Shown here: in pieces, positions 1-10,493 of the stretch
How positions within the stretch are numbered: position 1 is the stretch's first letter
Layout of the letters: each line of letters begins with the position of its first letter
From: Ktedonobacterales bacterium
Lineage (GTDB): Bacteria > Chloroflexota > Ktedonobacteria > Ktedonobacterales > JADMIN01
Assembly: GCA_025450405.1 (NCBI GenBank)
Contig: JANWHL010000047.1
Location: forward strand, 1 to 16,466
Reading direction: 5' to 3'
DNA length: 16,466 nucleotides
Notes under the pieces: generated by a model
The model's database searches: none
What the model saw: only the letters and a program-made list of their open reading frames with translations
Told to the model about the DNA's origin: nothing
Position numbers and translations under genes: made by a program

Positions 1-285
1 ACCCCTGGCCCCCGCGCCGGACGCTACACTTCCGCGCTGACCCCCGCCTGGCTCGCCGGACCCCTCGCGGCGCCCGGTCTCCTGGCCTCGGCGCCCCACC
101 TCGCCATGGGCACGGCCAGCCTCGTCCCCACCCACGCCCTCCACACCAGCCAGACCCTGGCGGCCATGATCGCCGCCTCCCCCGCGCTTGCGCTCCGCCC
201 ACTCACCGCGCTCGTGCCACCCATCGCCGGCGCCCTGGCCACGCCCGCCCTGCTCGTCCCCGTCGTCCTCGCCCGCTGCCACTGA
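1..285 (+). CDS. C-terminal end of an unidentified hydrophobic protein (5' truncated by window edge)
   Basis: Frame 1 is open from the first base to a TGA at 283-285, giving about 94 residues with no start in view. Nearly every codon ends in G or C, as expected of a true gene in this genome and unlike the other frames here. The product is rich in Ala, Leu, Pro and Thr, with hydrophobic stretches such as LVPPIAGALATPALLVPVVL near the end, and stops in ARCH. This suggests a membrane protein tail, but no family can be named. A long minus-strand frame covers the same bases, but it runs on under secA and is a shadow. Coding is fairly likely; function is unknown. Confidence 0.55.
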   Translation, partial: TPGPRAGRYTSALTPAWLAGPLAAPGLLASAPHLAMGTASLVPTHALHTSQTLAAMIAASPALALRPLTALVPPIAGALATPALLVPVVLARCH

Positions 286-561
286 CCGCCCAACCCGGCG
301 GGACCGCGGCTCACGCCCTCGGCCCCACGCGTCCGCGCGTCTGGCCGCGTGGCCATCGGCCGCGAACGCCAGCGAACGCCAGCGCGCACACAGGCTCGCC
401 CTTCCCCCGTGGCCGGACGCGCTTTTCCCTCCGACTCCCCCTCTCCTCGAAGGGAGAGGGGGCTGGGGGGTGAGGACTCACGAGACCGGCGTCCTCCATT
501 TCCCCTCTCCGGCTCCCCTCCCGCCCGACACCCGAGCGCTCCGAAAGACAGGTACGCCCCC
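286..561. other. Intergenic region upstream of secA
   Basis: No convincing gene is seen in these 276 bases. They contain a 10-base direct tandem duplication at 362-381 (unit GCGAACGCCA) and a REP-like hairpin at 437-462, listed separately. No clear -35/-10 pair for secA is visible. The plus-strand frame of secA stays open back to 349, but codon use and the lack of SecA similarity before residue MSFFHRIL argue that this part is untranslated. Confidence 0.5.
437..475. repeat. REP-like GC-rich hairpin, copy 1
   Basis: CCCCCTCTCC (437-446) and GGAGAGGGGG (453-462) form a perfect 10-bp stem with a 6-base loop. They are followed by a G run and the tail GGTGAGG. The same architecture (pyrimidine arm, purine arm, G run, GGTGAGG) returns near 12000 and, decayed, near 13520, so this is a dispersed intergenic element. 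There is no T run, so a role as a simple terminator is not supported. Confidence 0.65.
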
Positions 562-3662
<3,101 letters not shown>

Positions 3663-3666
<4 letters not shown>

Positions 3667-4700
3667 TCCACGATCTTCGGATTCGCCGTCATAATGGCCT
3701 CCGCCGTCCCCCAGACCCGGGGTAGCATGTCCTCGACCTGTAGGCGCCGCCGCCACAGGTCATCCACCGACACGATCCCCAGCGCGCCGAGCAGCCGCCG
3801 ATAGCCGGCCTCGGCGCGCTTCGCCATTTCCATCGACCCATCGCGCTCCAGCACCATCTGGCACCGCGACCACGTCACCGCGATCCAGAACACCGCCTCG
3901 CGATGCAGACCGCCCGCGATAAGCTCACGGCTCCCATCGATCGCCACCGGCCGACCGGCCGCGCTGATGTCCGCCGCGAACGGGAATCGTGTCTGGATCA
4001 CCGCCGCCGCCACGTCGAACACCTCGGCCAGCGCGTCGAGGTGGCGCTCCACCTCGGCCAGCTCCATCCCGGCGCACCCCAGCAGCCCCAGTAGCGGCTC
4101 GTAAAGTTCCGTGCGCCCATACTCCGCCAGCAGCTCCCGCACCGCCACGTACCTGCGCCGCACCGTCGGATTCCGCGGTCCCGCCACCAGCACCACATGC
4201 GTCGTAATGCCCGCCGGGAAGATCCACGCCATCACCCGCTCGGGGAAGGTCGCCGCCTCATCCAACCGGTAGCCGCTCACCACCTTCGCCCGCGCCTGCT
4301 CGCACCGCGCGCGCACCCACCGGCGCCTGGCGAACTCCCGGCCCACCACCGCCTGGAGCGCGCCCAGGTTCCCCGTCGGATCGACGATCACGCTCGGCGT
4401 CCGGAATCCGCCCGCTAGATGATAGTCCCCCAGCACCATCTCCGGCGTCCGCAGCCGATCCAGTGCCACATACGACGCCTCGATCAGCACGTCCCGGTAC
4501 CGAAACTTGCCGATCTTGTTCGCCGGCTCAGCCCCATCCACCACGATCATCACGTCGAGATCAGACGTCGCGGGCAGCGTCGCGTCGTCGGGGAGCCCAT
4601 TCGTCGAGCCCGCGAAATACGCTCCCGCGAACCCCGGCAGCCCCTCCGCCTCATCCCGCACCCACGCCCGCGCCACGTCTCTGGCACCCTGGACGTTCAT
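3663..4700 (-). CDS. Nucleotidyltransferase-fold protein, substrate unknown
   Basis: A 345-residue protein starts at ATG 4700 (MNVQGARDVARAW). The frame stays open further upstream, but that part is translated intergenic repeat and was left out. Near the N-terminus, G31-S32 and then S46-D47-L48-D49-V fit the GS...DxD signature of the polymerase-beta-like nucleotidyltransferase superfamily. E74 in VLIEAS is a candidate third acidic ligand. The rest (about 110-345) is helical and Arg-rich, with no motif I recognise. The family includes antibiotic adenylyltransferases and many uncharacterised proteins, so resistance is possible but not shown. The gene stands alone, convergent with secA and with a 4-base overlap of the two stop codons (TAG 3664-3666 on +, TAA 3665-3663 on -). 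Only a G-rich stretch precedes the start as a ribosome binding site. Confidence 0.8.
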
Positions 4701-5020
4701 GGTCGTGCCCCGTCCCCCCGGCGCGCCTGCCTCCCCCTCGCCATCGTCATGGCGCGGTGGCCGGGAGTGAGGACGTGTCTTTGACCTCCCTCCGCGCCCT
4801 CTGCGCTCTCGGCGGTTTATTCCCTCTCTCCCTCTGTGTTCTCTGTGTTCTCTCTGGTTTATTCCGCTCTCCCCCCGTCCCTCCATGTCCTCTGTGTCCT
4901 GCTATGAAAATATCCGTCGTGGCGAGCTAGCGCCGAGAGCACCCGCGGCCATTTTCATCGGTGGGGGTGCGCGCCACGCGCATGACGACTCATTGTGAAC
5001 GTCCCCCACACTCTCCCGCC
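4701..5020. other. Intergenic region between M16 peptidase and nucleotidyltransferase genes
   Basis: No gene is supported in these 320 bases. The central part is the ACAGAGG-type repeat. Between it and the end of the peptidase gene, TGCGCG-CCA-CGCGCA (4968-4982) can form a 6-bp hairpin just downstream of the peptidase stop codon. It has no T run, so it is only a weak terminator candidate. A short AT-richer stretch, TGCTATGAAAATATCC (about 4901-4916), lies beside the repeat; no promoter can be assigned with confidence. Confidence 0.45.
4780..4910. repeat. ACAGAGG-type intergenic repeat
   Basis: Read on the minus strand, this stretch is built of purine-rich short units: ACAGAGGACA, AGAACACAGAGAACACAGAGG and GAGCGCAGAGGGCGCGGAGG, separated by two copies of GGAATAAACC (complements at 4856-4865 and 4814-4823, 42 bases apart). 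Such ACAGAGGACACAGAGG strings are a familiar intergenic repeat in genomes of many environmental bacteria. Its function is not established. It lies just upstream of the nucleotidyltransferase gene and creates a spurious N-terminal extension of Arg, Glu and Gly in that frame. Confidence 0.7.
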
Positions 5021-6286
5021 CTACAGCGCCAGGATGCCATCCAGGTCGCCCGCGTCGTCGTGCGGACCGATCAGGGCCAGCCGCAGCCATTCATCCTGGA
5101 AGAGATCGCTCGCCAGCCGCCGCAGGTCCTCCGCCGTGACCGCGTCGAAGTGCGCCAGCTCCTCATCCACCTCATGGATCCGCCCATAGCGCAGCTCCTG
5201 GCCCGCCAGCCACGCCGCCACGCTGTACGTATCCTCCAGCCCCAGCACGATCCGCCCCTTGATGTACTCCTTGGCCCGGCCCAGCTCCGCCTCGGGCACC
5301 AGCTCCGTTCGCATCCGCCCCATCTCCGCCAGAATGGCCCGCAGCGCCGGCCCCGTGCGGCTGGGCTCCACGCCCGCGTACACCGTGAAGCACCCCGTGT
5401 CGTGGTACGTCGAGTTCGAGCTGTTGACCTCGTACGCCAGACCCTGCCGCTCGCGCACCTCCAGGAACAGCCGCGAACTCATCCCCTCGCCCAGGATCGT
5501 GTTCAGCACCGAGAGCGCATAGTGGCGCGAATCGTCATAGGCCACACCGGGCGTGAAAAGGCAGAGGTTCGTCTGCTCCGTGTCGCGCCGTTCCAGTCGG
5601 ACCCGTGGCACCCCCGCCGGCGGCGGGCAGGGCATCCAGCGCAGCGACTCGCCCGCCTCCCAGCCGCCCAGCAGCCGCTCCACAGACCCCACTACCCGCT
5701 CGTGCTCGATGTCCCCAGTCACCCCCACGACCAGATTGTTCGGCAGGTAGTGACTCCGGCGGTAGGCGTCCATTCCCTCGCGCGTGATCGCCTCAACCGA
5801 TTCTCGCGTGCCCGCCACCTCGCGTCCGAGCGGCAGCCCCGGCCAGAGCGCCTCGTCGCCCAGCACCCAGACCCAGTCCTGCGGGCTGTCGCGATACATG
5901 TTGATCTCTTCGGTAATGACCCGCCGCTCCTTCTCCAGTTCGTGCGGGTCCAGTATCGGATGGCGCACCATATCGGTGAGCACATCCATCGCCAGGTCGA
6001 AGTGGCGGCTGGCGATCTTGGCGGAGTAGGCGGTCAGCTCCTTGCCGGTGGCCGCGTCCATCACGCCGCCCAGCCCCTCGATGGTCTCCGAGATCGTCTG
6101 GGCGGTCGGGTAGCGCTCACTGCCCTTGAAGAGCATGTGCTCGATGAAATGCGAGACGCCGGCCAGCGGTTCGTCCTCGTACCGCGAGCCGACGCCGAAA
6201 TAGAAAATGACCGTAGCCGACCGGACGTGGGGCATTCGCTCCGTGAGGACACGGATGCCGTTGGGGAGCGTGGCGCGATCGTGCAT
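5021..6286 (-). CDS. M16 family zinc metallopeptidase (processing peptidase-like)
   Basis: A 421-residue protein of the pitrilysin/mitochondrial processing peptidase family. The inverted zinc motif HFIEH (H46, E49, H50) is followed 76 residues later by E126 in RRVITEE, the expected spacing for the third zinc ligand. The N-terminal half carries the typical LPNGIRV opening, GVGSRYE and HMLFKG. The C-terminal half has GMSSRLFLEVRERQGLAYEV and ends without extension, the usual size for a single-chain bacterial member. ATG 6286 is chosen because AGGAAGG lies 7 bases upstream, although the frame is open to 6346. No signal peptide is seen, so it is probably cytoplasmic. The substrate is unknown. It lies 117 bases downstream of the flavoprotein gene on the same strand. 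Bacillus homologues (MlpA/YmxG type) sit near other genes, so context does not help. Confidence 0.93.
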   Translation of the reverse strand: MHDRATLPNGIRVLTERMPHVRSATVIFYFGVGSRYEDEPLAGVSHFIEHMLFKGSERYPTAQTISETIEGLGGVMDAATGKELTAYSAKIASRHFDLAMDVLTDMVRHPILDPHELEKERRVITEEINMYRDSPQDWVWVLGDEALWPGLPLGREVAGTRESVEAITREGMDAYRRSHYLPNNLVVGVTGDIEHERVVGSVERLLGGWEAGESLRWMPCPPPAGVPRVRLERRDTEQTNLCLFTPGVAYDDSRHYALSVLNTILGEGMSSRLFLEVRERQGLAYEVNSSNSTYHDTGCFTVYAGVEPSRTGPALRAILAEMGRMRTELVPEAELGRAKEYIKGRIVLGLEDTYSVAAWLAGQELRYGRIHEVDEELAHFDAVTAEDLRRLASDLFQDEWLRLALIGPHDDAGDLDGILAL

Positions 6287-6370
6287 GCCTGGGCCTTCCT
6301 GAGCGGGGCGGCCGGACCGGCGCGTGGAGCCTACCACGGGCGACAAGCCGCGCCGGCACCCCTCCCAGAC

Positions 6371-6376
6371 AGTATA
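6371..6376 (-). promoter_or_regulatory. Possible -10 element for the M16 peptidase gene
   Basis: TATACT on the minus strand lies 85 bases before the peptidase start, in an otherwise GC-rich gap. No acceptable -35 element sits at 16-18 bases, so the assignment rests on the -10 alone. Confidence 0.25.
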
Positions 6377-6403
6377 TGACGGTCCAACCGGATCGCGGTC
6401 AGA

Positions 6404-6922
6404 TCACACCTGGGCGCGCTGGGCCTCCTGCCGACTCCGCCGCGTCACCCACCGCGCGCGCACTGTCTCCTCGTCATAGCCGTGATCATAGATCGGCGAC
6501 GAGACCGGCGCGGCCCACTCCACCGTGACATAGATCACGCTCTTCACCCAATACGATCCCTCCGGCACATCGGGATCACGCACACGCTCCGCCGGGGGCG
6601 GCTCCACGCTCCCCGAGTTCAGTCGCCGCACCACATCGTAGTAGAGCGTCCCCTCGCGCAGCACCTCCGCCCGCCCCTTGAAGCGGTACCCCTTGCGGCT
6701 GAGCATATCCACGATGTTGATCTCGATGTTGGGATTCTGCTCCAGATTGCGGCGCGTGTTCGGCGAACGAATCTCGCAGAACGCCAGGTGATTATCATCC
6801 AGCACCTCCAGCGTGCCCTTGGGTGAGAGATTCGGCTTGCCATCCGGTGAGACAGTGGCGACGAAACAGGTGCCAAATTCCGATGTGATCATGCGCTTCA
6901 TGTCCGCGGTAAGTATGCTCAC
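6404..6922 (-). CDS. Pyridoxamine 5'-phosphate oxidase-fold (FMN-binding split barrel) protein
   Basis: A 172-residue protein. The segment FVATVSPDGKPNLSPKGTLE (residues 20-39) followed by HLAFCEIRSPNTRRNL is typical of small flavin- or F420-binding proteins of the PNPOx-like split-barrel family. These act as flavin reductases or oxidases of unknown substrate. It lacks what would be needed to call it a true PdxH. The start is set at GTG 6922, preceded by a strong GGGGAGGGGAG ribosome binding site ending 3 bases upstream. ATG codons inside (residues 8 and 11) are too far from this site, and the longer open frame to 7210 runs through the metG start and is ruled out. It is transcribed away from metG, with the peptidase gene downstream in the same direction. 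Confidence 0.87.
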   Translation of the reverse strand: MSILTADMKRMITSEFGTCFVATVSPDGKPNLSPKGTLEVLDDNHLAFCEIRSPNTRRNLEQNPNIEINIVDMLSRKGYRFKGRAEVLREGTLYYDVVRRLNSGSVEPPPAERVRDPDVPEGSYWVKSVIYVTVEWAAPVSSPIYDHGYDEETVRARWVTRRSRQEAQRAQV

Positions 6923-7012
6923 GCACTCCCCTCCCCCTCGGTCTCCACGTCCGGACCTCCCGACCCAGGCCAGCGATCCCGGCCAGCGTTTGCGCGGTAC
7001 GGCCAGGTCCAT

Positions 7013-7018
7013 TGTATA
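7013..7018 (-). promoter_or_regulatory. Possible -10 element for the PNPOx-fold gene
   Basis: TATACA on the minus strand (in GGTATACAAT) lies 91 bases before the GTG start, in the shared divergent region with metG. No clear -35 element is seen; CTTTCT about 17 bases upstream is a poor match. Confidence 0.3.
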
Positions 7019-7081
7019 CCTGGTGGGAAGGGGAGAGAAAGCACGCCGCGGTTTCAAACGCCAGGGCCGCTCCCTACCGAA

Positions 7082-7090
7082 TGGTATAAT
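7082..7090 (+). promoter_or_regulatory. Extended -10 promoter of metG
   Basis: TGG followed by a perfect TATAAT (7085-7090) forms an extended -10 element (TGnTATAAT). This explains the absence of a recognisable -35 box at the right spacing. Transcription would start near 7097, leaving a 5' leader of about 24 bases that contains only the ribosome binding site GGAGGAA (7108-7114), 6 bases before the ATG. Confidence 0.6.
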
Positions 7091-7120
7091 CGAGACACTC
7101 TCGCCACGGAGGAACCGACC

Positions 7121-8839
7121 ATGACCTCGCCCAGCCCCGCGTCCGCCCGCCTCACGCCTGAGCGCATCCTCGTCTGCATCGCCTGGCCATACGCCCGGAG
7201 CGCCACCCACGTCGGCCAGATCGTCGGCTCATTCCTGCCTGGCGACATCTTCGCCCGCTACCACCGCATGGCCGGCCACGACGTGCTGATGGTCTCGGGC
7301 AGCGACGAGCACGGCACGCCCATCACCGTGGACGCCGACCGCCTGGGCATCACCCCGCGCGAGCTTGTCGGACGCTTCCACCCCCGCATCGTCGAGACCT
7401 CGCGCCGCCTGGGAATCTCCTGGGACCTCTACACCGAGACCGAGACGCCCAACCACTACCGCGTGACCCAGGAGGTCTTCCTGCGCCTCCTCCAGGCTGG
7501 CTACCTCTTCAAGGACCGCATGGAGTCGCCGTACTGCCCGACCGACAAACGCTTCCTCCCCGACCGCTACATCCTCGGCACCTGCCCCTATTGCGGCTAC
7601 CCCGACGCGCGTGGCGACCAGTGCGACAACTGCGGCCGCACCTTGGACCCCACCCAGCTGATCGACCCCCGGTGTCGCATATGCGGCAGTCGCGAGGCCC
7701 CGATCGAGATCCGCGAGTCCGAGCACTTCTTCCTGGATCTCCCCAAACTGGAGCCCCGACTGCTGGCCTGGCTCCAGACCAGTACCCAGCACTGGCGCCC
7801 CACCGTCATCAACTTCGCGCTCAACTGGATCAAAGAGGGGCTGCGTCCCCGCGCCATCACCCGCGACCTCGATTGGGGCGTCCCGGTGCCGCTGGAGGGC
7901 TATGACGGCAAGCGCATCTACGTCTGGTTCGACGCGCTGATCGGCTACCTCGCCGCCAGCCGCGAATGGGCCGAGCACCAGGCCGACCCGACCGCCTGGG
8001 AGCGCTGGTGGCGCCTCGCGCCGGATGGCCGCGCGCCCGCGCGATCGTACTACTTCATCGGCAAGGACAACATCCCCTTCCACGCCATCATCTGGCCCGC
8101 CGTCCTCATGGGCCTGGGCGGCCTGGCCCTCCCCTACGACATCCCCAGCAACGAGTTCATGACCATGGGCGGCCAGAAAGCCTCCACCTCGCGCGGCAAC
8201 GTCATCTGGACCACCGACGTGCTAGACCGCTACGGCGCCGACCCCCTGCGCTACTACCTCGCCGCCACCATGCCCGAGACCCGCGACACCCACTTCACCG
8301 ACGCCGAGCTCGTGCGGCGCAACAATGACGAGTTGCTCGGCATCTACGGCAACGCCGCCCACCGCGTGCTCACCTTCGCCCAGCGCCATTTCGGCGGCCG
8401 CGTGCCAGCGGCCGGACCCGCGCGCGCGGCGGACGCCGCGCTGCTGGCCGCCGCGCGCGACGCCTTCGCCGCGGCGGGGGCGGCCATCTCCGAGGTGCGC
8501 CTGCGCGACAGCCTCGACGAAGCGCTCGACCTCGCCCGCGCCCTCAACCGCTATCTGGAAAACCAGGCTCCCTGGAAGGCCATCCGCACGGACCCCGCTG
8601 CCGCGGCGACGACCATCGCCACGGCCATCCAGACCCTGAATGCCCTGAAGCTCCTCTTCGCCCCGTACACCCCCTTCTCGTCCCAGCGCCTGCACGAGCT
8701 TCTGGGCTTCTCCGGCGACGTCGCGCGTCTCCCCTGGTCGCCAGCCCCCGTCCCCGCCGGCCAGCCCCTGCCCGGCCCTACCCCCCTCTTCGCGCGCCTT
8801 GAGGTGCCAGCGGCGGTGGCGTCCGCGGGATCGGCGTGA
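7121..8839 (+). CDS. metG: Methionyl-tRNA synthetase
   Basis: Charges tRNA-Met with methionine in the cytoplasm. The 572-residue product has a class I Rossmann fold. The HIGH-type motif is THVGQ (H30-V-G-Q33) in AWPYARSATHVGQ, followed by SGSDEHGTPI (59-68). The KMSKS loop reads KASTS (353-357) in GGQKASTSRGN, lacking the second Lys. The connective domain has Cys pairs CPYC (155, 158), CDNC (168, 171) and CRIC (185, 188), a knuckle pattern able to bind zinc. YVWFDALIGYL, SYYFIGKDNIPFH and an anticodon-binding helical domain (from about 380) complete the enzyme. There is no C-terminal EMAP/tRNA-binding domain, consistent with the short length. The ribosome binding site GGAGGAA is near ideal. 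Confidence 0.95.
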   Translation: MTSPSPASARLTPERILVCIAWPYARSATHVGQIVGSFLPGDIFARYHRMAGHDVLMVSGSDEHGTPITVDADRLGITPRELVGRFHPRIVETSRRLGISWDLYTETETPNHYRVTQEVFLRLLQAGYLFKDRMESPYCPTDKRFLPDRYILGTCPYCGYPDARGDQCDNCGRTLDPTQLIDPRCRICGSREAPIEIRESEHFFLDLPKLEPRLLAWLQTSTQHWRPTVINFALNWIKEGLRPRAITRDLDWGVPVPLEGYDGKRIYVWFDALIGYLAASREWAEHQADPTAWERWWRLAPDGRAPARSYYFIGKDNIPFHAIIWPAVLMGLGGLALPYDIPSNEFMTMGGQKASTSRGNVIWTTDVLDRYGADPLRYYLAATMPETRDTHFTDAELVRRNNDELLGIYGNAAHRVLTFAQRHFGGRVPAAGPARAADAALLAAARDAFAAAGAAISEVRLRDSLDEALDLARALNRYLENQAPWKAIRTDPAAAATTIATAIQTLNALKLLFAPYTPFSSQRLHELLGFSGDVARLPWSPAPVPAGQPLPGPTPLFARLEVPAAVASAGSA

Positions 8840-8885
8840 GCAGAGCGCATGTGGGGTTGTCGCGCCCGCGCGCGTCGACCTTCGC

Positions 8886-9210
8886 TCACGTAGCGCTGGA
8901 TGATACCGGCTCGCGATCGTCGTACCAGACCTCGGAGCCTGGAGGCACGTCCGACGCGCCGGCGTCGGTCAGCACACACTTGCGTCGCCAAACGCGGGTG
9001 ATGTCGGGGTGCGCGTCGGGCGCAAAATTCGAGTGCGACGTTCCCCAGCGCACCTGGGCGTCTCGACTCGATCCCAAACGGGCCTCCGTACGCGTCCACC
9101 TCAGGCGGCAGGAAGCGGCATAGGCAAGCCCCGATGCGCGTCTCCGCCACGGCCCATCCGCCGACGACCGCCCTTTGGGGATTCGCCGCGTCCTTCAGGG
9201 CGCCTTCTAG
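8886..9210 (-). pseudogene. Possible decayed gene remnant, frameshifted
   Basis: On the minus strand, one frame from 9210 to about 9090 reads like protein (AVVGGWAVAETRIGACLCRF, then LPPEVDAYGGPFGIE) with mostly G/C-ending codons. The same character then continues in a neighbouring frame (QVRWGTSHSNFAPDAHPDI, then GSEVWYDDREPVSSSAT) to a TGA at 8886-8888. A frameshift near 9085 would join them into about 107 residues. No start codon with a ribosome binding site is seen, and stops close the first frame just upstream (TAG at 9213-9211). The family is not recognised. Alternatively this is chance openness in GC-rich DNA; base composition here is slightly less GC-rich than in the neighbouring genes. 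Confidence 0.35.
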
Positions 9211-9291
9211 CTATACAACCGCACCTGCCCTAGATTGGGCTGCCCGCCCAGGCTCGCCACTCACCTCGGCGCTCGTCGCCAGGCAACTCTT

Positions 9292-9318
9292 CGGTGGATG
9301 CGCGTTGTGCATCCACCG
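9292..9318. repeat. Perfect 10-bp inverted repeat (hairpin)
   Basis: CGGTGGATGC (9292-9301) and GCATCCACCG (9309-9318) pair perfectly around a 7-base loop. The site lies 59 bases beyond the stop codon of the minus-strand dipeptidase. There is no T run on either strand. It may be a stabilising or attenuating 3' structure, or the core of a dispersed repeat. Confidence 0.6.
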
Positions 9319-9376
9319 GCAGATGCCTGGGGGGACATCCGCCTCCCCAACGATGCGCTGGTGGGCATGGGAGACC

Positions 9377-10480
9377 TCACCCACCGCTCTTCCACGTCCG
9401 CCGCAGCACCCGCATCCAGTTCTCGTGCGTGATCTTGCGCAGCGACGCGTCATTGTGGCCGCGCGCCCGCAGGACCGCCAGCAGCTTCGGCAGACCCGCG
9501 GCATCGCCCAGCTCCGCCGGCACCCGCGCGCCGTCGAAGTCCGAGCCGAGCGCCACGTGGTCAATCCCGATGCGGTCCGCCACGTAGTCGACATGCCGCG
9601 CCAGCAGCTCCAGCGGCGTGTCGGCATCGTTGTCTCCGTCGGGCCGCAGGAACGACACCGCGAAGTTGATGCCCACCACCCCGTCCGACTCACCGATCGC
9701 GTCGAGCTGCTTGTCGGTCAGGTTCCGCGTCAGCGGACAGATGGCGTGCACGCACGAGTGCGTCGCCACCAGCGGCGCGCCGCTCAGCCCCGCCACATCC
9801 CAGAAGCCGCGCTCGTTCAAATGCGAAAGGTCCACCATGACCCCGAGCTGGTTGCAGGCGCGGACCAGCTCCCGCCCGGCGTCGGTGAGGCCAGGGCCCG
9901 TGTCGGGCGTGGAGGGGAAGCGGAACGGCACGCCTTCGGCGAAGACGTTCGGCCGGCTCCAGACGATGCCCGCGGACCGCAACCCCGCCTGGTAGAGCAC
10001 CTCAAGCATGTTGAGGTCAGGATCGATGGCCTCCGCGCCCTCGATGTGAAAGACCATCGCGATCGTCCCGTCGCCCAGGCAGCGTTCCAGTTCGTCCGCC
10101 GTCCGCACCACTTTCACCTGCCCCGCCGCATCGCGCTCCAGCCGGAAGAGGCCCGCCGCCACAGCCAGCGTCACGCGCTGGGCGTACGCGGGATCGATGG
10201 CCGGCGCCAGCGGGAAGTCGTAACCCTGCTCGGTCTTCACCTGGCCCTCGTTCTCGTCGGACTTCTTCCGGCGCGCCCGCTTCGGAAGCTCATTGGGGAC
10301 GAAAACGGCGAAGAAACCGCCGCCGAAGCCACCCTCGCGCATCCGTGGCAGATCCAGGTGCCCCTCCTCCCCGCGCTCGAAGAAGCCGCGCCCCTTCCCG
10401 CGGTCGGGCAGATAGAGGCTGAGCAGCATATCGTTGTGGCCGTCGAAGATCGGGAGCGCGGTCGGCTTGGGCGCGGTCAC
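9377..10480 (-). CDS. Membrane dipeptidase, peptidase family M19 (renal dipeptidase type)
   Basis: A 367-residue binuclear zinc amidohydrolase that cleaves dipeptides, some including D-amino acids. Ligands line up with the family: H15 and D17 in DGHND (13-17), the bridging E147 in FHIEGAEAID, H220 in VDLSHL, H241 in VATHS, and D314 in GSDFDG (312-317). The ending THENWMRVLR corresponds to the conserved tail helix of the family. An insert rich in Lys/Arg/Glu (about 66-84, RARRKKSDENEGQ) is probably a surface loop. No signal peptide is visible, so despite the family name it is likely cytoplasmic. The start is GTG 10480 with AGGAAGGA 7 bases upstream. That site overlaps the stop codon of the kinase gene, implying translational coupling. 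Confidence 0.93.
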   Translation of the reverse strand: MTAPKPTALPIFDGHNDMLLSLYLPDRGKGRGFFERGEEGHLDLPRMREGGFGGGFFAVFVPNELPKRARRKKSDENEGQVKTEQGYDFPLAPAIDPAYAQRVTLAVAAGLFRLERDAAGQVKVVRTADELERCLGDGTIAMVFHIEGAEAIDPDLNMLEVLYQAGLRSAGIVWSRPNVFAEGVPFRFPSTPDTGPGLTDAGRELVRACNQLGVMVDLSHLNERGFWDVAGLSGAPLVATHSCVHAICPLTRNLTDKQLDAIGESDGVVGINFAVSFLRPDGDNDADTPLELLARHVDYVADRIGIDHVALGSDFDGARVPAELGDAAGLPKLLAVLRARGHNDASLRKITHENWMRVLRRTWKSGG

Positions 10481-10493
10481 GGGTGGTCCTTCC

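Larger units (their letters stand above)
8840..9376. other. Intergenic region between convergent metG and dipeptidase genes
   Basis: These 537 bases carry no intact gene that I can support. The left part holds what looks like a decayed minus-strand gene (8886-9210). The right part holds a perfect hairpin (9292-9318) and flanking sequence that may belong to a longer dispersed element. Both flanking genes end here, so a transcription stop is expected, but no classic stem plus T run is visible. Confidence 0.5.

Noticed and set aside
349..561. 71-residue N-terminal extension of SecA
   Set aside because: The extension translates the REP-like hairpin and has no SecA similarity; homology starts at ATG 562.
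4701..4886. 62-residue N-terminal extension of the nucleotidyltransferase
   Set aside because: It is the translation of the ACAGAGG-type repeat (Arg/Glu/His/Gly-rich).
4961..6379. Plus-strand open frame of 472 residues
   Set aside because: Antisense of the M16 peptidase, rich in Arg, His, Gln and Pro, without any recognisable domain.
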